Shown: positions 26,516-34,548, numbered from the stretch's first letter. The stretch: DNA of 64,000 bases from Chloroflexota bacterium (GCA_026389845.1 JAPLHB010000102.1:20658-84657); one strand, 5' to 3'. The notes: a model not told the origin generated them from the sequence alone. Program-made: numbers and translations.

Positions 26516-26951
26516 CATCTTCGTCATTGACCGCTTCTTCCCGCGAGACGAGAATTATGCGACAAACCGGGCTTTCCTCATCCGGTCGCGGAAGATAGAC
26601 TGCGGTTTTTCGATCTTCTCCCTGTTCGAATTGTGCGGGATAGCCTCGTTCAACCTGTCACCAGTAGAACTCAGACGCTGGAGCTATGACTTCCGTAGAA
26701 TTTATGGGGTCAAAGTTCTGGAGCCGCTGGGGTTATCCAAGACATCCGCCGCGGAGTGGTTCGCGCATTTCAGCCGAAGTATGTTCAACCTGTTCGAGCG
26801 CAAAATGTCTTGGGGCGACGCCGTCCTTCTCCAGACGGCGGAAGACTACGACGCAGAAACTATCCTGACCTGGAACAAGAAACACTTCGAGGGGCGGACC
26901 GCCATCAAAATACTCACTCCCGCTGAATACTTGAGCGAGCATGGGACTTGA
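26496..26951 (+). CDS. PIN-domain toxin (VapC-like)
   Basis: 151 residues with PIN-domain landmarks: LLDTNIFVIDRFF (first Asp), IFSLFELCGI (Glu) and MSWGDAVLLQTAE with a terminal TWNKKHFEG, where the Asp and the ILTWNKKHF segment match the C-terminal acidic/Asn positions. Such proteins are Mg-dependent RNases. Unlike the frameshifted VapC at 16759, this toxin appears intact. It starts inside the antitoxin gene and is followed by 130 bases with heptad repeats before sufS. Confidence 0.8.
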   Translation: MVLLDTNIFVIDRFFPRDENYATNRAFLIRSRKIDCGFSIFSLFELCGIASFNLSPVELRRWSYDFRRIYGVKVLEPLGLSKTSAAEWFAHFSRSMFNLFERKMSWGDAVLLQTAEDYDAETILTWNKKHFEGRTAIKILTPAEYLSEHGT

Positions 26952-27038
26952 TGGAGATCGAAGCGGCCCGCCAGACGTTGCTACCGTTTATCGGCGGAAT
27001 ATCGGCGCAATAACGTCGGACATCTGCGCCAGGGTTTC

Positions 27039-27066
27039 GCAATCCGCAATCTGAAATCTACAATCT
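27039..27066. repeat. Four (G/A)NAATCN heptads upstream of sufS
   Basis: GCAATCC GCAATCT GAAATCT ACAATCT, exact 7-base period, ending 16 bases before the sufS ATG. Confidence 0.7.
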
Positions 27067-27082
27067 GCCATGAGGTGCGGTC

Positions 27083-28345
27083 ATGCCCACAGCAACCATG
27101 ACCCCAATACCCAATACCCAATACCTGGACGTTACCGCCATTCGCGCCGACTTCCCGATCTTGCGCCGCCGCATCCACGACGTACCGCTGGTCTACCTGG
27201 ACAACGCGGCCACCTCGCAGAAGCCGCAGAGCGTCATTGATGCGCAGACGCGGTACTACGAGGAGACCAACGCCAACGTCCACCGCGGGGTACACACACT
27301 CAGCGAGGAAGCGACGGCCCAATACGAGGGCGCGCGGGCGAAGGTGTCCAACTTCATCGGCGCGTGCTGCCCCAAGGAAGTGATCTGGACGCGCAACGCC
27401 ACCGAGGCACTCAACCTGGTGGCGTATAGCTGGGGTCGCGCCAACCTCAAGCGGGGCGACCGCGTCCTGCTCACCGAGATGGAGCATCACTCGAACCTGG
27501 TGCCGTGGCAGATTCTCTCGGCCGAGCTGAGCTTCGAGATCGCGTACGTGCGCGTGGCCGACGACGGCACGCTCATTCTGGACGATCTGCCCAAGCTGCT
27601 GACCTCACGCACCAAGCTCTTCTCTTTTACGGCCATGTCGAACGTGGTCGGCACGGTCAATCCGGTGAAGGAGTTGACCGCCGCCGCGCACAAGGTGGGC
27701 GCAAAAGTGCTGGTGGACGGCGCGCAGAGCGTCCCGCACATGCCGGTGAACGTGCAGGAGCTGGACATTGACTTCATGGCGTTCTCCGGCCACAAGATGC
27801 TCGGCCCGACCGGCATCGGCGCGCTGTGGGGACGCCGCGAGCTGCTCAACGCGATGCCGCCGTTCATGGGCGGCGGCGACATGATCCGCGAGGTGCACCT
27901 GAGCGGGTTCAAGCCGAGCGAGTTACCGTGGAAGTTCGAGGCGGGCACCCCGGCCATCGCGCAGGCCATCGGCCTCGGCGCGGCCGTGGACTACCTGTCA
28001 AACGTCGGCATGGAGGCGATCCACCAGGCCGAGCGTGAGCTGACCGCCTATGCCATGCAGCGCCTGCCCGAAGTCAAAGGGCTGCGCATCCTGGGGCCGG
28101 CGGCTGAAAAGCGCGGAGGGCTGGTCGCCTTCACGCTGGAGGCCGCGCACCCACACGACATCGCCGCGGTGCTGGACGGCTTCGGCATCGCCATCCGTGC
28201 GGGCCATCACTGCGCCCAGCCGCTCCACGAACGCTACCGCATCCCTGCCAGCGCCCGTGCCAGTTTCTACCTGTATAACACGAAGGAAGAAGTGGATTTG
28301 CTGGTAAAAGGGCTACACAAAGTGGTGGAGATGTTCACGTTTTAA
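27083..28345 (+). CDS. sufS: Cysteine desulfurase SufS
   Basis: PLP enzyme that takes sulfur from cysteine for Fe-S assembly. 420 residues: VYLDNAATSQKPQSVI at the N-terminus, EMEHHSNLVPW, the PLP Lys in FSGHKMLGPTG (about 233) and the persulfide Cys in RAGHHCAQP (about 376). This Cys loop is the short type II (SufS) form. The first ~15 residues (PTATMTPIPNTQYL) are partly encoded by AATACCC heptads, so translation could also begin later, at a non-ATG codon. Downstream genes sufU2, Rieske and sufT continue the unit. Confidence 0.95.
   Translation: MPTATMTPIPNTQYLDVTAIRADFPILRRRIHDVPLVYLDNAATSQKPQSVIDAQTRYYEETNANVHRGVHTLSEEATAQYEGARAKVSNFIGACCPKEVIWTRNATEALNLVAYSWGRANLKRGDRVLLTEMEHHSNLVPWQILSAELSFEIAYVRVADDGTLILDDLPKLLTSRTKLFSFTAMSNVVGTVNPVKELTAAAHKVGAKVLVDGAQSVPHMPVNVQELDIDFMAFSGHKMLGPTGIGALWGRRELLNAMPPFMGGGDMIREVHLSGFKPSELPWKFEAGTPAIAQAIGLGAAVDYLSNVGMEAIHQAERELTAYAMQRLPEVKGLRILGPAAEKRGGLVAFTLEAAHPHDIAAVLDGFGIAIRAGHHCAQPLHERYRIPASARASFYLYNTKEEVDLLVKGLHKVVEMFTF
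27104..27124. repeat. Three AATACCC heptads in the sufS 5' coding end
   Basis: CAATACC CAATACC CAATACC read as IPNTQYL, non-conserved residues before the desulfurase fold. Confidence 0.7.
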
Positions 28346-28350
28346 GAAAC

Positions 28351-28420
28351 CAGGGGTTGAAACCGCCTGTCTGAAACCGAGAAGCGGCCTCAGCCGCTGC
28401 GGGTAGGCCCTGCGGGGCCT
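28351..28420. repeat. MITE-like GGTTGAAACCGC element after sufS
   Basis: GGGGTTGAAACCGCC followed by two small hairpins (AGCGGCCTCAGCCGCT; AGGCCCTGCGGGGCCT), starting 6 bases after the sufS stop. A related element follows the HAD gene at 63684. Confidence 0.6.
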
Positions 28421-28474
28421 TTTCATCTTGAGCCGGTCGGATTCCATCCACCGGGCTCCCGCGCGAGACAGATC

Positions 28475-28849
28475 ATGGACCTATACGCCGAAGAAATCCT
28501 CGATCACTACAAACATCCGCGCCACTTCGGGCATCTCGATGACCCGAGCCTGGTCTATCACGACCGCAACCCGCTGTGCGGCGACGAGATCACGCTGGAG
28601 TTGAAGATCGAGGACAACAAGATCGCCGACGTGGCCTTCACCGGTCATGGCTGCGCGGTCAGCCGCGCGGCCGCCTCGATGATGTCCGAAGAGATCATCG
28701 GCAAGTCGCTGGACGAGCTGCGGGGCTGGGACAAGGAAAATATCACCGACCTGCTCGGCATCGAAGTCGGCCCCGTGCGGATCAAGTGCGCCCTCCTGCC
28801 GCTAAAGGCGCTGAAGGCGGCGGTGTGGGGGTTGGCCGACGACGAATGA
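28475..28849 (+). CDS. sufU: SufU/IscU-family Fe-S scaffold (copy 2)
   Basis: 124 residues, paralogous to the gene at 25765. Conserved NPLCGDEI, HGCAVSRAAASMM and IKCALLP provide the Asp and three Cys. It also lacks the SufU insertion between the second and third Cys. Position directly after sufS suggests it is the cognate sulfur acceptor, leaving copy 1 for another role. The TGA stop lies inside GAC-type heptads that extend to the Rieske gene. Confidence 0.88.
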   Translation: MDLYAEEILDHYKHPRHFGHLDDPSLVYHDRNPLCGDEITLELKIEDNKIADVAFTGHGCAVSRAAASMMSEEIIGKSLDELRGWDKENITDLLGIEVGPVRIKCALLPLKALKAAVWGLADDE

Positions 28850-28908
28850 CCAACGACGAAGGACGAACGACAAATGCGCTCGTCTTGGGTCTTTCGTCCT
28901 TCGTCCCA
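28841..28908. repeat. Opposed GACGAAN / TCNTTCG heptad arms at the sufU2 stop
   Basis: GACGAAT GACCAAC GACGAAG GACGAAC GACAAAT then, inverted, TCTTTCG TCCTTCG. The sufU2 TGA is in the second unit. The arms can pair into a hairpin ending just before the Rieske RBS. Confidence 0.85.
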
Positions 28909-28917
28909 GGAGAAAAA

Positions 28918-29226
28918 ATGTCTGAGTTCATAAAAGTCGCCTGCGTCACCGACATCCCCCCCGGCGCAAGGAAGATCGTCGAGGTGGACGGCGTCGAGGT
29001 GGTGCTGGTCAACCTGGATGGGAAGTTTTACGCCATCGAAGACGTCTGCACCCATGACGGCGGGCCGCTGGGCGAGGGAAAGCTGGATGGGCACGCGCTG
29101 ATCTGTCCGCGACACGGCGCGCAATTCGACGTGCGCACCGGCGCGGCGCTCAAGATGCCCGCGGTAGACCCCGCGCCGACCTACGAGGTTAAGGTCGAGG
29201 GCGAGGATATCCTGATCGCGGCCTGA
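28918..29226 (+). CDS. Rieske [2Fe-2S] ferredoxin-like protein
   Basis: 102-residue soluble Rieske protein resembling ferredoxin components of non-heme oxygenases. The cluster ligands are in CTHDGGPLGEG (Cys, His) and CPRHGAQFDVRTG (Cys, His). ATG at 28918 follows AGGAGA. No oxygenase is nearby; its place between sufU2 and sufT suggests an electron donor within Fe-S assembly, as seen in several suf clusters. This role is inference. Confidence 0.92.
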   Translation: MSEFIKVACVTDIPPGARKIVEVDGVEVVLVNLDGKFYAIEDVCTHDGGPLGEGKLDGHALICPRHGAQFDVRTGAALKMPAVDPAPTYEVKVEGEDILIAA

Positions 29227-29244
29227 AGCAGCAGCTCCACATAA

Positions 29245-29315
29245 GGTCATTCTGAGCGGGTTGACCCCTGAACCTCCGCGACGGCGAGAATCCAGCGAAG
29301 AATCCGTCACGGCGT
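29245..29315. repeat. Half copy of the CTGAGCGGGT MITE-like element
   Basis: GGTCATTCTGAGCGGGTT followed by ACGGCGAGAATCCAGCGAAG; matches one arm of the elements at 12129 and 47836. The opposite end is missing. It lies between the Rieske gene and sufT. Confidence 0.75.
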
Positions 29316-29335
29316 ACTGAAAAGTGAGAAGAGAA

Positions 29336-29743
29336 ATGTCGCTATTGAACCGGCTCATGGGAAAAGAAGACGAAATCAAAACGAAGCCCGCCGCGCCCGC
29401 GCCGGACGTCGAGCGCCAGGAGCGTCAGACGCCGGCGCCAAGCGTCGAGGGCGTGTTCGAAGCGATCCGCAAGAACGTGTTCGACCCGGAAATCGGGCTG
29501 AATATCGTAGATTTGGGCTTGGTCTACGACGTTAAAGTCACAGACGACAAGGTCGTGGACGTGGATATGACGCTCACCAGCCCCGGCTGCCCGGTTGGCC
29601 CGCAGATCATCCGCGGGGTGCAGACCTACGTCCACAACACCTACCCCGATCTGGACGCGATCAACGTCCACATCGTCTGGACACCCATGTGGGGGCCGGA
29701 ACGGATGACGCAGGAAGCGAAGGACCAGTTGGGGTTCTTTTGA
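29336..29743 (+). CDS. sufT: SufT/MIP18-family (DUF59) Fe-S assembly factor
   Basis: 135 residues. After a Pro/Ala/Glu-rich linker (about 15-40) comes the MIP18 domain: VFEAIRKNVFDPEIGLNIVD, where the DPEIGLNIVDLGLVY motif is diagnostic, and TLTSPGCPVG with the single conserved Cys. Closest to SufT, an auxiliary maturation factor for Fe-S proteins. The ATG at 29336 is preferred to an upstream non-ATG start at 29324 inside repeat sequence. The stop is directly followed by heptads. Confidence 0.9.
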   Translation: MSLLNRLMGKEDEIKTKPAAPAPDVERQERQTPAPSVEGVFEAIRKNVFDPEIGLNIVDLGLVYDVKVTDDKVVDVDMTLTSPGCPVGPQIIRGVQTYVHNTYPDLDAINVHIVWTPMWGPERMTQEAKDQLGFF

Positions 29744-29744
29744 T

Positions 29745-29807
29745 AGGGATCAGGGAGCAGGAATCAGGGGTCAGACTGATTCCTGCCTCCTGACTCCTGA
29801 CTCCTGC
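29745..29807. repeat. Opposed heptads AGGGATC and TCCTGAC after sufT
   Basis: AGGGATC AGGGAGC AGGAATC AGGGGTC, then TCCTGAC TCCTGAC TCCTGCG; the arms are complementary. It starts within two bases of the sufT stop. Confidence 0.85.
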
Positions 29808-29819
29808 GTTGGAGGTCCC

Positions 29820-30629
29820 ATGAGCCAACTCAACCTCTTCGGCGATGATACTCCTGCCCCGTCGAGTCTCCACCTCGGCGCCCAGGGCTTCACCTACCCC
29901 TCGTGGGTCGGCCCGTTCTACCCACCCGGCACGCCGTCGAGCGCGTTCCTGGAGCGGTATGCAGCGCAGTTCGGCACCGTCGAGTTGGACACCACCTTCT
30001 ACGCCATTCCGCGCGCCAGCACAGTCGCGGGCTGGCGCGAGCGCACCCCCGAGGGCTTCCAATTCGCGGCCAAGTTCCCCAAGAGCGTCACCCACGAGAA
30101 GCTGCTGGCAAACTGCGCCGACGAGACGGCCGCATTCCTGGACGCCATAACGCAGCTTGACCGCAGGCTCGGCCCGTTGCTGTTGCAGATGCCGCCGTCG
30201 TGGAGCGCCGCGGGCCTGGACGCGCTGACCGCGTACCTGGCCCACCTCCCCACCGGCTTCCGCTACGTCCTCGAAGTTCGCCATCAGTCATGGCTGCGCC
30301 CCGACACACTTCCGAAGCTATTGACTCTCTTGCAGCGGCAAGGCGTGGCGCTCTGCCTGGTGCAGCACGCGTGGATGCCCGCGCTCGACGAGACCACCGC
30401 GCCCTTCGTCTACATCCGCTGGCTGGGCCGCCGCGAAGACATCCCCGACGACGACTTCTCCCACGTCCGCATCAACCGCGACGCGCAGCTCGACCGCTGG
30501 GCCGAGCAGATCAAAGGCTACCTCAAGGCCGGGCTGACCGTCTACGGGTACTTCAACAACCACTACCAGGGGCATTCACCCGCGTCGGTGCGGGCGATGC
30601 AGGCGCGGCTCGCGGATGCGAGTGTCTGA
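29820..30629 (+). CDS. DUF72 (YecE-family) protein
   Basis: 269-residue TIM-barrel protein of the DUF72 family. Family marks: LHLGAQGFTYPSWVGPFYPP at the N-terminus, TVELDTTFYAIP, FQFAAKFPKSVTHEKLL and YGYFNNHYQGHSP near the end. Biochemical role is not established for this family. It follows sufT by 76 bases of repeat and may be co-transcribed by read-through, but it is not a known Fe-S factor. Start ATG with GGAGG upstream. Confidence 0.88.
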   Translation: MSQLNLFGDDTPAPSSLHLGAQGFTYPSWVGPFYPPGTPSSAFLERYAAQFGTVELDTTFYAIPRASTVAGWRERTPEGFQFAAKFPKSVTHEKLLANCADETAAFLDAITQLDRRLGPLLLQMPPSWSAAGLDALTAYLAHLPTGFRYVLEVRHQSWLRPDTLPKLLTLLQRQGVALCLVQHAWMPALDETTAPFVYIRWLGRREDIPDDDFSHVRINRDAQLDRWAEQIKGYLKAGLTVYGYFNNHYQGHSPASVRAMQARLADASV

Positions 30630-30746
30630 CCTGTTGGCAACGTGCCCTCTCCCGCCATCATCAATTCCTCCATCGCGACATACACCATTCCCTGAGCGCC
30701 ATGCTGCCGTGTCACCGAACACGAAGCAGAGTGATGCCGCGAAAGA

Positions 30747-30775
30747 TTGCTCGCCGCTCAATTCCGTGCTAGAAT
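30747..30775 (+). promoter_or_regulatory. Putative promoter of the glyA-gcvT fusion
   Basis: TTGCTC (30747-30752) and TAGAAT (30770-30775) with a 17-base spacer. AAGGAG precedes the ATG at 30837. No glycine riboswitch was found in this leader, unlike the gcvH operon. Confidence 0.45.
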
Positions 30776-30836
30776 TGCCCTTGCATATGGGGAATAGAGC
30801 ACATCGCAAACCCACATCACAAAGGAGTGACCCTCC

Positions 30837-33800
30837 ATGTCCGACAACTACTGGGACACCTTCCTCCGCGCCGACATCGGTCTGGTGGACCCCGACACCG
30901 ATGCGATCATCGGCCACGAGGAGGAGCGCCAGGCCCGCAAGCTGATCATGATTCCTTCCGAGTCCATGGCTCCGCTGGCGGTGCGCCAGGCGCTCGGCTC
31001 GGTCTTCAATAACGTGTATGCGGAAGGCTATCCCCCGCTCCGCATGACCCGCGAGGACGAGGAGACGATCCTCGACTTCGATCACGAATTGGCCTACTAC
31101 CGCCGCTATGGCGACCGGCGCTTCTACAAAGGCGTAGACTACGTCCATTTCGTCGAGACGCTGGCGCAACGCCGCTGCGCGGACACCTTCGCCAACGAGC
31201 GCGTGAATTCCGGCGATATTTATGTCAACGTCCAGCCCCTCTCCGGCGCGGCGGCCAACTTGGCGGTCTACGACACCGTGGTGCAGGCCGGCGACACCGT
31301 CATGGGCATGGATCTCTACCAGGGCGGCCACCTGACCCACGGCTCCGAGTTCAACTTCTCGGGCAAGCGCTACCACGTCATACCCTACGGCGTCAGTAAG
31401 ACCACGGGCAGGCTGGACTACGACGAGATTCGCGACCTGGCGCGGCAATACCGGCCCAAGATGCTGATCGCAGGCTTCACGTCGTACACCTGGGCGCCCG
31501 ACTGGCAGGCGTTCGCGGCCATCGCCCACGAGGTCGGCGCGCTGCTGCTGGCTGACATCAGCCACCCGGCCGGCATGGTGGCCGCGGGCGCGTTCCCCAG
31601 CCCGGTCGGCATCGCAGACGTGATCACCTTCACCACGCACAAGACCCTCTGCGGGCCGCGCGGCGCGGTCATCGTGACCAGCGACGAGGAGCTGGCCCGC
31701 CGGGTTGACCTGGCCGTTTTCCCCGGCGAGCAGGGCGGCCCGCACCCACAGAAGTTCGCCGCAATGTGCGTGATGTTCAAGATCGCCCAGAGCGCGGCGT
31801 TCCGGCAGATGATGTTCGGGATCAAGGAAAACGCCGCGGCGTTGGCCGATGGACTGGTGAAACGCGGCCTGGGACTGGCCTACGGCGGCACCGACAGCCA
31901 TTTCTGCATGTTGGACCTCAACAGCGTCACCCCCGGTAGGGGCGATCCCTTGCGGTCGCCCGTGGCAGGGGCGACCGCAAGGGAATCGCCCCTACGCGGC
32001 GAACCGGCGGTGCGCATCCTCGACATGGTGGGCATCGTCGCCAACAAAAACACCATTCCCGGCGACACGCAGACCGGCCTGGCGATGGGCATCCGCCTGG
32101 GCGCGCCCTGGCTCACCCAGCGCGGATTCGGCCCGGCCGAGATGGATCAGGTAGCCGGGCTGATCAACAAGACCGTCACCGCCATCCAGCCGTTCAGCTA
32201 CATCGGCCTATCGGGCGAACTGCCGCGCGGCAAGATAGACCTGGACACCTTCGAGGAGATCAAGGCAGGCGTGGCCGCGTTGGCCGCGCAGGGCGCGGCG
32301 GAGACGGAGGATCAGGGGACGGGGTATCCGCACTATTACGCGCTCCGCCCCCCGGCCCCCAATCCTGGGGGAGCGACCACCACCCCCCACAGTTGGGGGG
32401 AAGGGGGGGCCTTCAAGGCCGCACACGAGAGCGCTATCTTGCTCGCCCCGCCGGGCGGCCTGGTGCTCGTCACCGGCGAGCGCGCGGAGCCGGCGCTGGC
32501 GCAGATCGTCACCTGCGACGTGGCTGGTCTGGCGCCGGGTCGGATGCAGAGCGGCTTCATCCTGGATCGGGACGGCGTGCTGCTCGACGACGTGTTCGTG
32601 ATGCGTCTGCCGCCGGACGAAGGCGGCCGCGACCGCTTCTTCCTCCGCACCCACACGGAAAATCACGCCCGCGTGATCGCCTGGCTGCGCGGCCTGGGTG
32701 ACGGCTACACGCTTTTCGACCCCGCAGACCTGTTGGCGAAGGTTGAAGGCCCGATCATCGTAGAAGACATCTCCCAGCCCCAAACCTCGGAGGTCTTCGT
32801 GCCCCTGGTCGTCCATGGCCCGGCCGGCCTCGATATCGTTCAGGCGGCTCGGCTGTCGGGCGTCTACGTCTTCGCGGGCAGCCACGGCCACGCCGAGCTG
32901 GTCGTGCCCGCAGCCCAGGCGCAGATCGTCAGTGAACGGCTGATCGCGGCCGGCGCGACGCCAGCCGGCGAGGAGACCTTCCGGGCGCTACGCGCCGACT
33001 CCGGTCTGCCCGACTACAGCCAGTTCCGCGGCTTTGGTCTCGGTTCGGGCCGGCCGACGGGCCTCGATCTCTATCGCAGCGCGGCGCCCTCCCGCTTCGA
33101 GCTGCGCAAGCCCTACTTCGTCGGCCAGCAGGTCCTGGCAGAGGTGCGCAGTTCCTCTCAGTTCCCTCAGTTCCCTGAGTTTCAGTGGATCGAACCCAAG
33201 AACGCGCTCCTCAAGCGCACGCCGCTCTACGAATGGCACAAGGCGCACACCCGGCACGTCATCCCCTTTGCGGGGTGGGAGATGCCCGTCTGGTACACGG
33301 GCGTGCTGGACGAGCACAACGCCGTGCGCCGGGCGGCCGGGCTGTTCGACGTGGCGCACATGGGTGTCTTCGAGGTGAGCGGGCCGCACGCCATCGAGTT
33401 CCTCGACCTGGTCTGCACCAACTATCCGCGCTGGTACGCGCCCGGCGAGAGCTTCTACAGCTATCTGCTCGACCCCGACGGGGTGGTGATTGACGATCTG
33501 CTGGTCTACCGCCGCGGTCGCGACCTGTTCCAGATCGTGGTCAACGCGTCGAACGCGGACAAGGACTGGGCCTGGCTCAACGCGGTGAACCGCGGCGAAG
33601 TGCTGCTCGATCGCGCCCGGTCTGACCTGCGGGTGCTGCGTCCGGCCACGATTCGCAACCTGAAAGACCCCGCGGCCGGCCCCGACATGCGGGTTGACCT
33701 GGCGCTGCAAGGCCCCGCATCGCTGCCCATCCTGCAAAGCCTGACCGACGATGTCCGCCTGCGGGATCGCCTGGGTCGCGTGCGCAAGACGGGGTTGATC

Positions 33801-34502
33801 GAGTGCGAGCTGGCGGGGTTCGATCTCATCATTGCGCGCACGGGCTACACGGGCGAGGATATCGGGTATGAGATCTTCGTGCATCCGGATCGGGCTGTAG
33901 CGTTCTGGGAGAAGCTGTTGGAGGCGGGGAAGCCGTTCGGGATCCAGCCGACCGGGCTAGCCGCGCGCGATAGCACCCGCACCGAGGCAGGGCTGCCGCT
34001 CTACGGCCACGAGTTGGCCGGGCCGTTCGACATCGCGCCGACGGGCGCGGGGTTCTCCGGCTACGTCAAGCTGCACAAGCCCTACTTCATCGGCCGGACC
34101 GCGCACATGGCCCGCGAGGTGACGCGCACCCAGCAGATCGTGCGCTTCCGCATGAACGAGCGCGGCGTCCGCATGCCCAAGACCGGTGACCCAGTCATCA
34201 GCAAGAAGGGCCAGGCGATCGGCTACGTGACGAGCGCCGCGGTGGACGTGGATGGGATCATCCTGGGCCTGGCCTACGTGGGCAGCCGCTACGCCAAACC
34301 AGGCGACGAAATAGGGATCTACGCGCTGCCGCCGAAGCCGCTGGTGGAGAAGCCCAACAAGGCCGATCTGGCCCCGGGCGACAAGGTCAGCCTGCCCGAC
34401 GCCGCCACGCTGCTATCGCGCTTCCCCACCCCCGCAGAGCGGGCCCACTGGCGCGGGCGGCCGGTCACGGGCGCGGCGGCCGCGCCCCAGGTCAGCGAGT
34501 AA
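30837..34502 (+). CDS. Serine hydroxymethyltransferase - aminomethyltransferase (GlyA-GcvT) fusion
   Basis: 1221 residues in three parts. (1) About 1-460: serine hydroxymethyltransferase, with IPSESMAPL, GHLTHGSEFN and the PLP Lys in TTHKTLCGPRGA (K269). (2) About 526-770: a GcvT-like folate-binding fold that looks degenerate (TCDVAGLAPGRMQSGFILD; SRFELRKPYFVG). (3) About 795-1200: canonical glycine-cleavage T protein (MPVWYTGVLDEHNAVRRAAG; KPYFIGRTAHM). Together they would move C1 units between glycine, serine and tetrahydrofolate. Three repeat elements are translated in frame at 367-386, 504-525 and 771-782, the last two exactly at domain joints. GcvH and GcvP genes lie 4-7 kb downstream on the other strand. 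Confidence 0.93.
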   Translation: MSDNYWDTFLRADIGLVDPDTDAIIGHEEERQARKLIMIPSESMAPLAVRQALGSVFNNVYAEGYPPLRMTREDEETILDFDHELAYYRRYGDRRFYKGVDYVHFVETLAQRRCADTFANERVNSGDIYVNVQPLSGAAANLAVYDTVVQAGDTVMGMDLYQGGHLTHGSEFNFSGKRYHVIPYGVSKTTGRLDYDEIRDLARQYRPKMLIAGFTSYTWAPDWQAFAAIAHEVGALLLADISHPAGMVAAGAFPSPVGIADVITFTTHKTLCGPRGAVIVTSDEELARRVDLAVFPGEQGGPHPQKFAAMCVMFKIAQSAAFRQMMFGIKENAAALADGLVKRGLGLAYGGTDSHFCMLDLNSVTPGRGDPLRSPVAGATARESPLRGEPAVRILDMVGIVANKNTIPGDTQTGLAMGIRLGAPWLTQRGFGPAEMDQVAGLINKTVTAIQPFSYIGLSGELPRGKIDLDTFEEIKAGVAALAAQGAAETEDQGTGYPHYYALRPPAPNPGGATTTPHSWGEGGAFKAAHESAILLAPPGGLVLVTGERAEPALAQIVTCDVAGLAPGRMQSGFILDRDGVLLDDVFVMRLPPDEGGRDRFFLRTHTENHARVIAWLRGLGDGYTLFDPADLLAKVEGPIIVEDISQPQTSEVFVPLVVHGPAGLDIVQAARLSGVYVFAGSHGHAELVVPAAQAQIVSERLIAAGATPAGEETFRALRADSGLPDYSQFRGFGLGSGRPTGLDLYRSAAPSRFELRKPYFVGQQVLAEVRSSSQFPQFPEFQWIEPKNALLKRTPLYEWHKAHTRHVIPFAGWEMPVWYTGVLDEHNAVRRAAGLFDVAHMGVFEVSGPHAIEFLDLVCTNYPRWYAPGESFYSYLLDPDGVVIDDLLVYRRGRDLFQIVVNASNADKDWAWLNAVNRGEVLLDRARSDLRVLRPATIRNLKDPAAGPDMRVDLALQGPASLPILQSLTDDVRLRDRLGRVRKTGLIECELAGFDLIIARTGYTGEDIGYEIFVHPDRAVAFWEKLLEAGKPFGIQPTGLAARDSTRTEAGLPLYGHELAGPFDIAPTGAGFSGYVKLHKPYFIGRTAHMAREVTRTQQIVRFRMNERGVRMPKTGDPVISKKGQAIGYVTSAAVDVDGIILGLAYVGSRYAKPGDEIGIYALPPKPLVEKPNKADLAPGDKVSLPDAATLLSRFPTPAERAHWRGRPVTGAAAAPQVSE
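31936..31995. repeat. 60-bp GTAGGGGC palindrome in frame in glyA-gcvT
   Basis: Arms GTAGGGGCGATCCCTTGCGG and CCGCAAGGGAATCGCCCCTA plus C form an almost perfect hairpin. Twenty codons long, within the GlyA C-terminal domain. Confidence 0.92.
32348..32410. repeat. G/C-run palindromic element in frame in glyA-gcvT
   Basis: Same element as in proS (7149-7210): both share CCCCCAATCCTGGGGGAG followed by CCCCCC..GGGGGG pairs. Read as PAPNPGG..TPHSWGEGG, the same frame as in ProS (PPNPGG..APQSGGAGG). Confidence 0.87.
33149..33182. repeat. CAGTTCCCT tandem repeat in frame in glyA-gcvT
   Basis: CAGTTCCTCT CAGTTCCCT CAGTTCCCT GAGTTT, read as SQFPQFPEF at the joint between the two GcvT-like domains. 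The same 9-mer forms the array at 38541-38624. Confidence 0.85.
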
Positions 34503-34515
34503 GCGAATCGCGTGA

Positions 34516-34548
34516 CGTACGACGCACCTCGGAGGTGCGTCGTACGTG
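34516..34548. repeat. 33-bp perfect palindrome after glyA-gcvT
   Basis: ACGTACGACGCACCT / CGG / AGGTGCGTCGTACGT, 13 bases after the stop. No T-run follows, so it is a repeat-type hairpin rather than a classical terminator. Confidence 0.85.

Noticed and set aside
30576..31901. 441-codon antisense frame over glyA
   Set aside because: Antisense to a highly conserved enzyme, with a His/Val/Gly-rich composition typical of GC-rich shadow frames.
34516..34548. Rho-independent terminator for glyA-gcvT
   Set aside because: The hairpin is perfect but has no following T-run on either strand; called a repeat instead.
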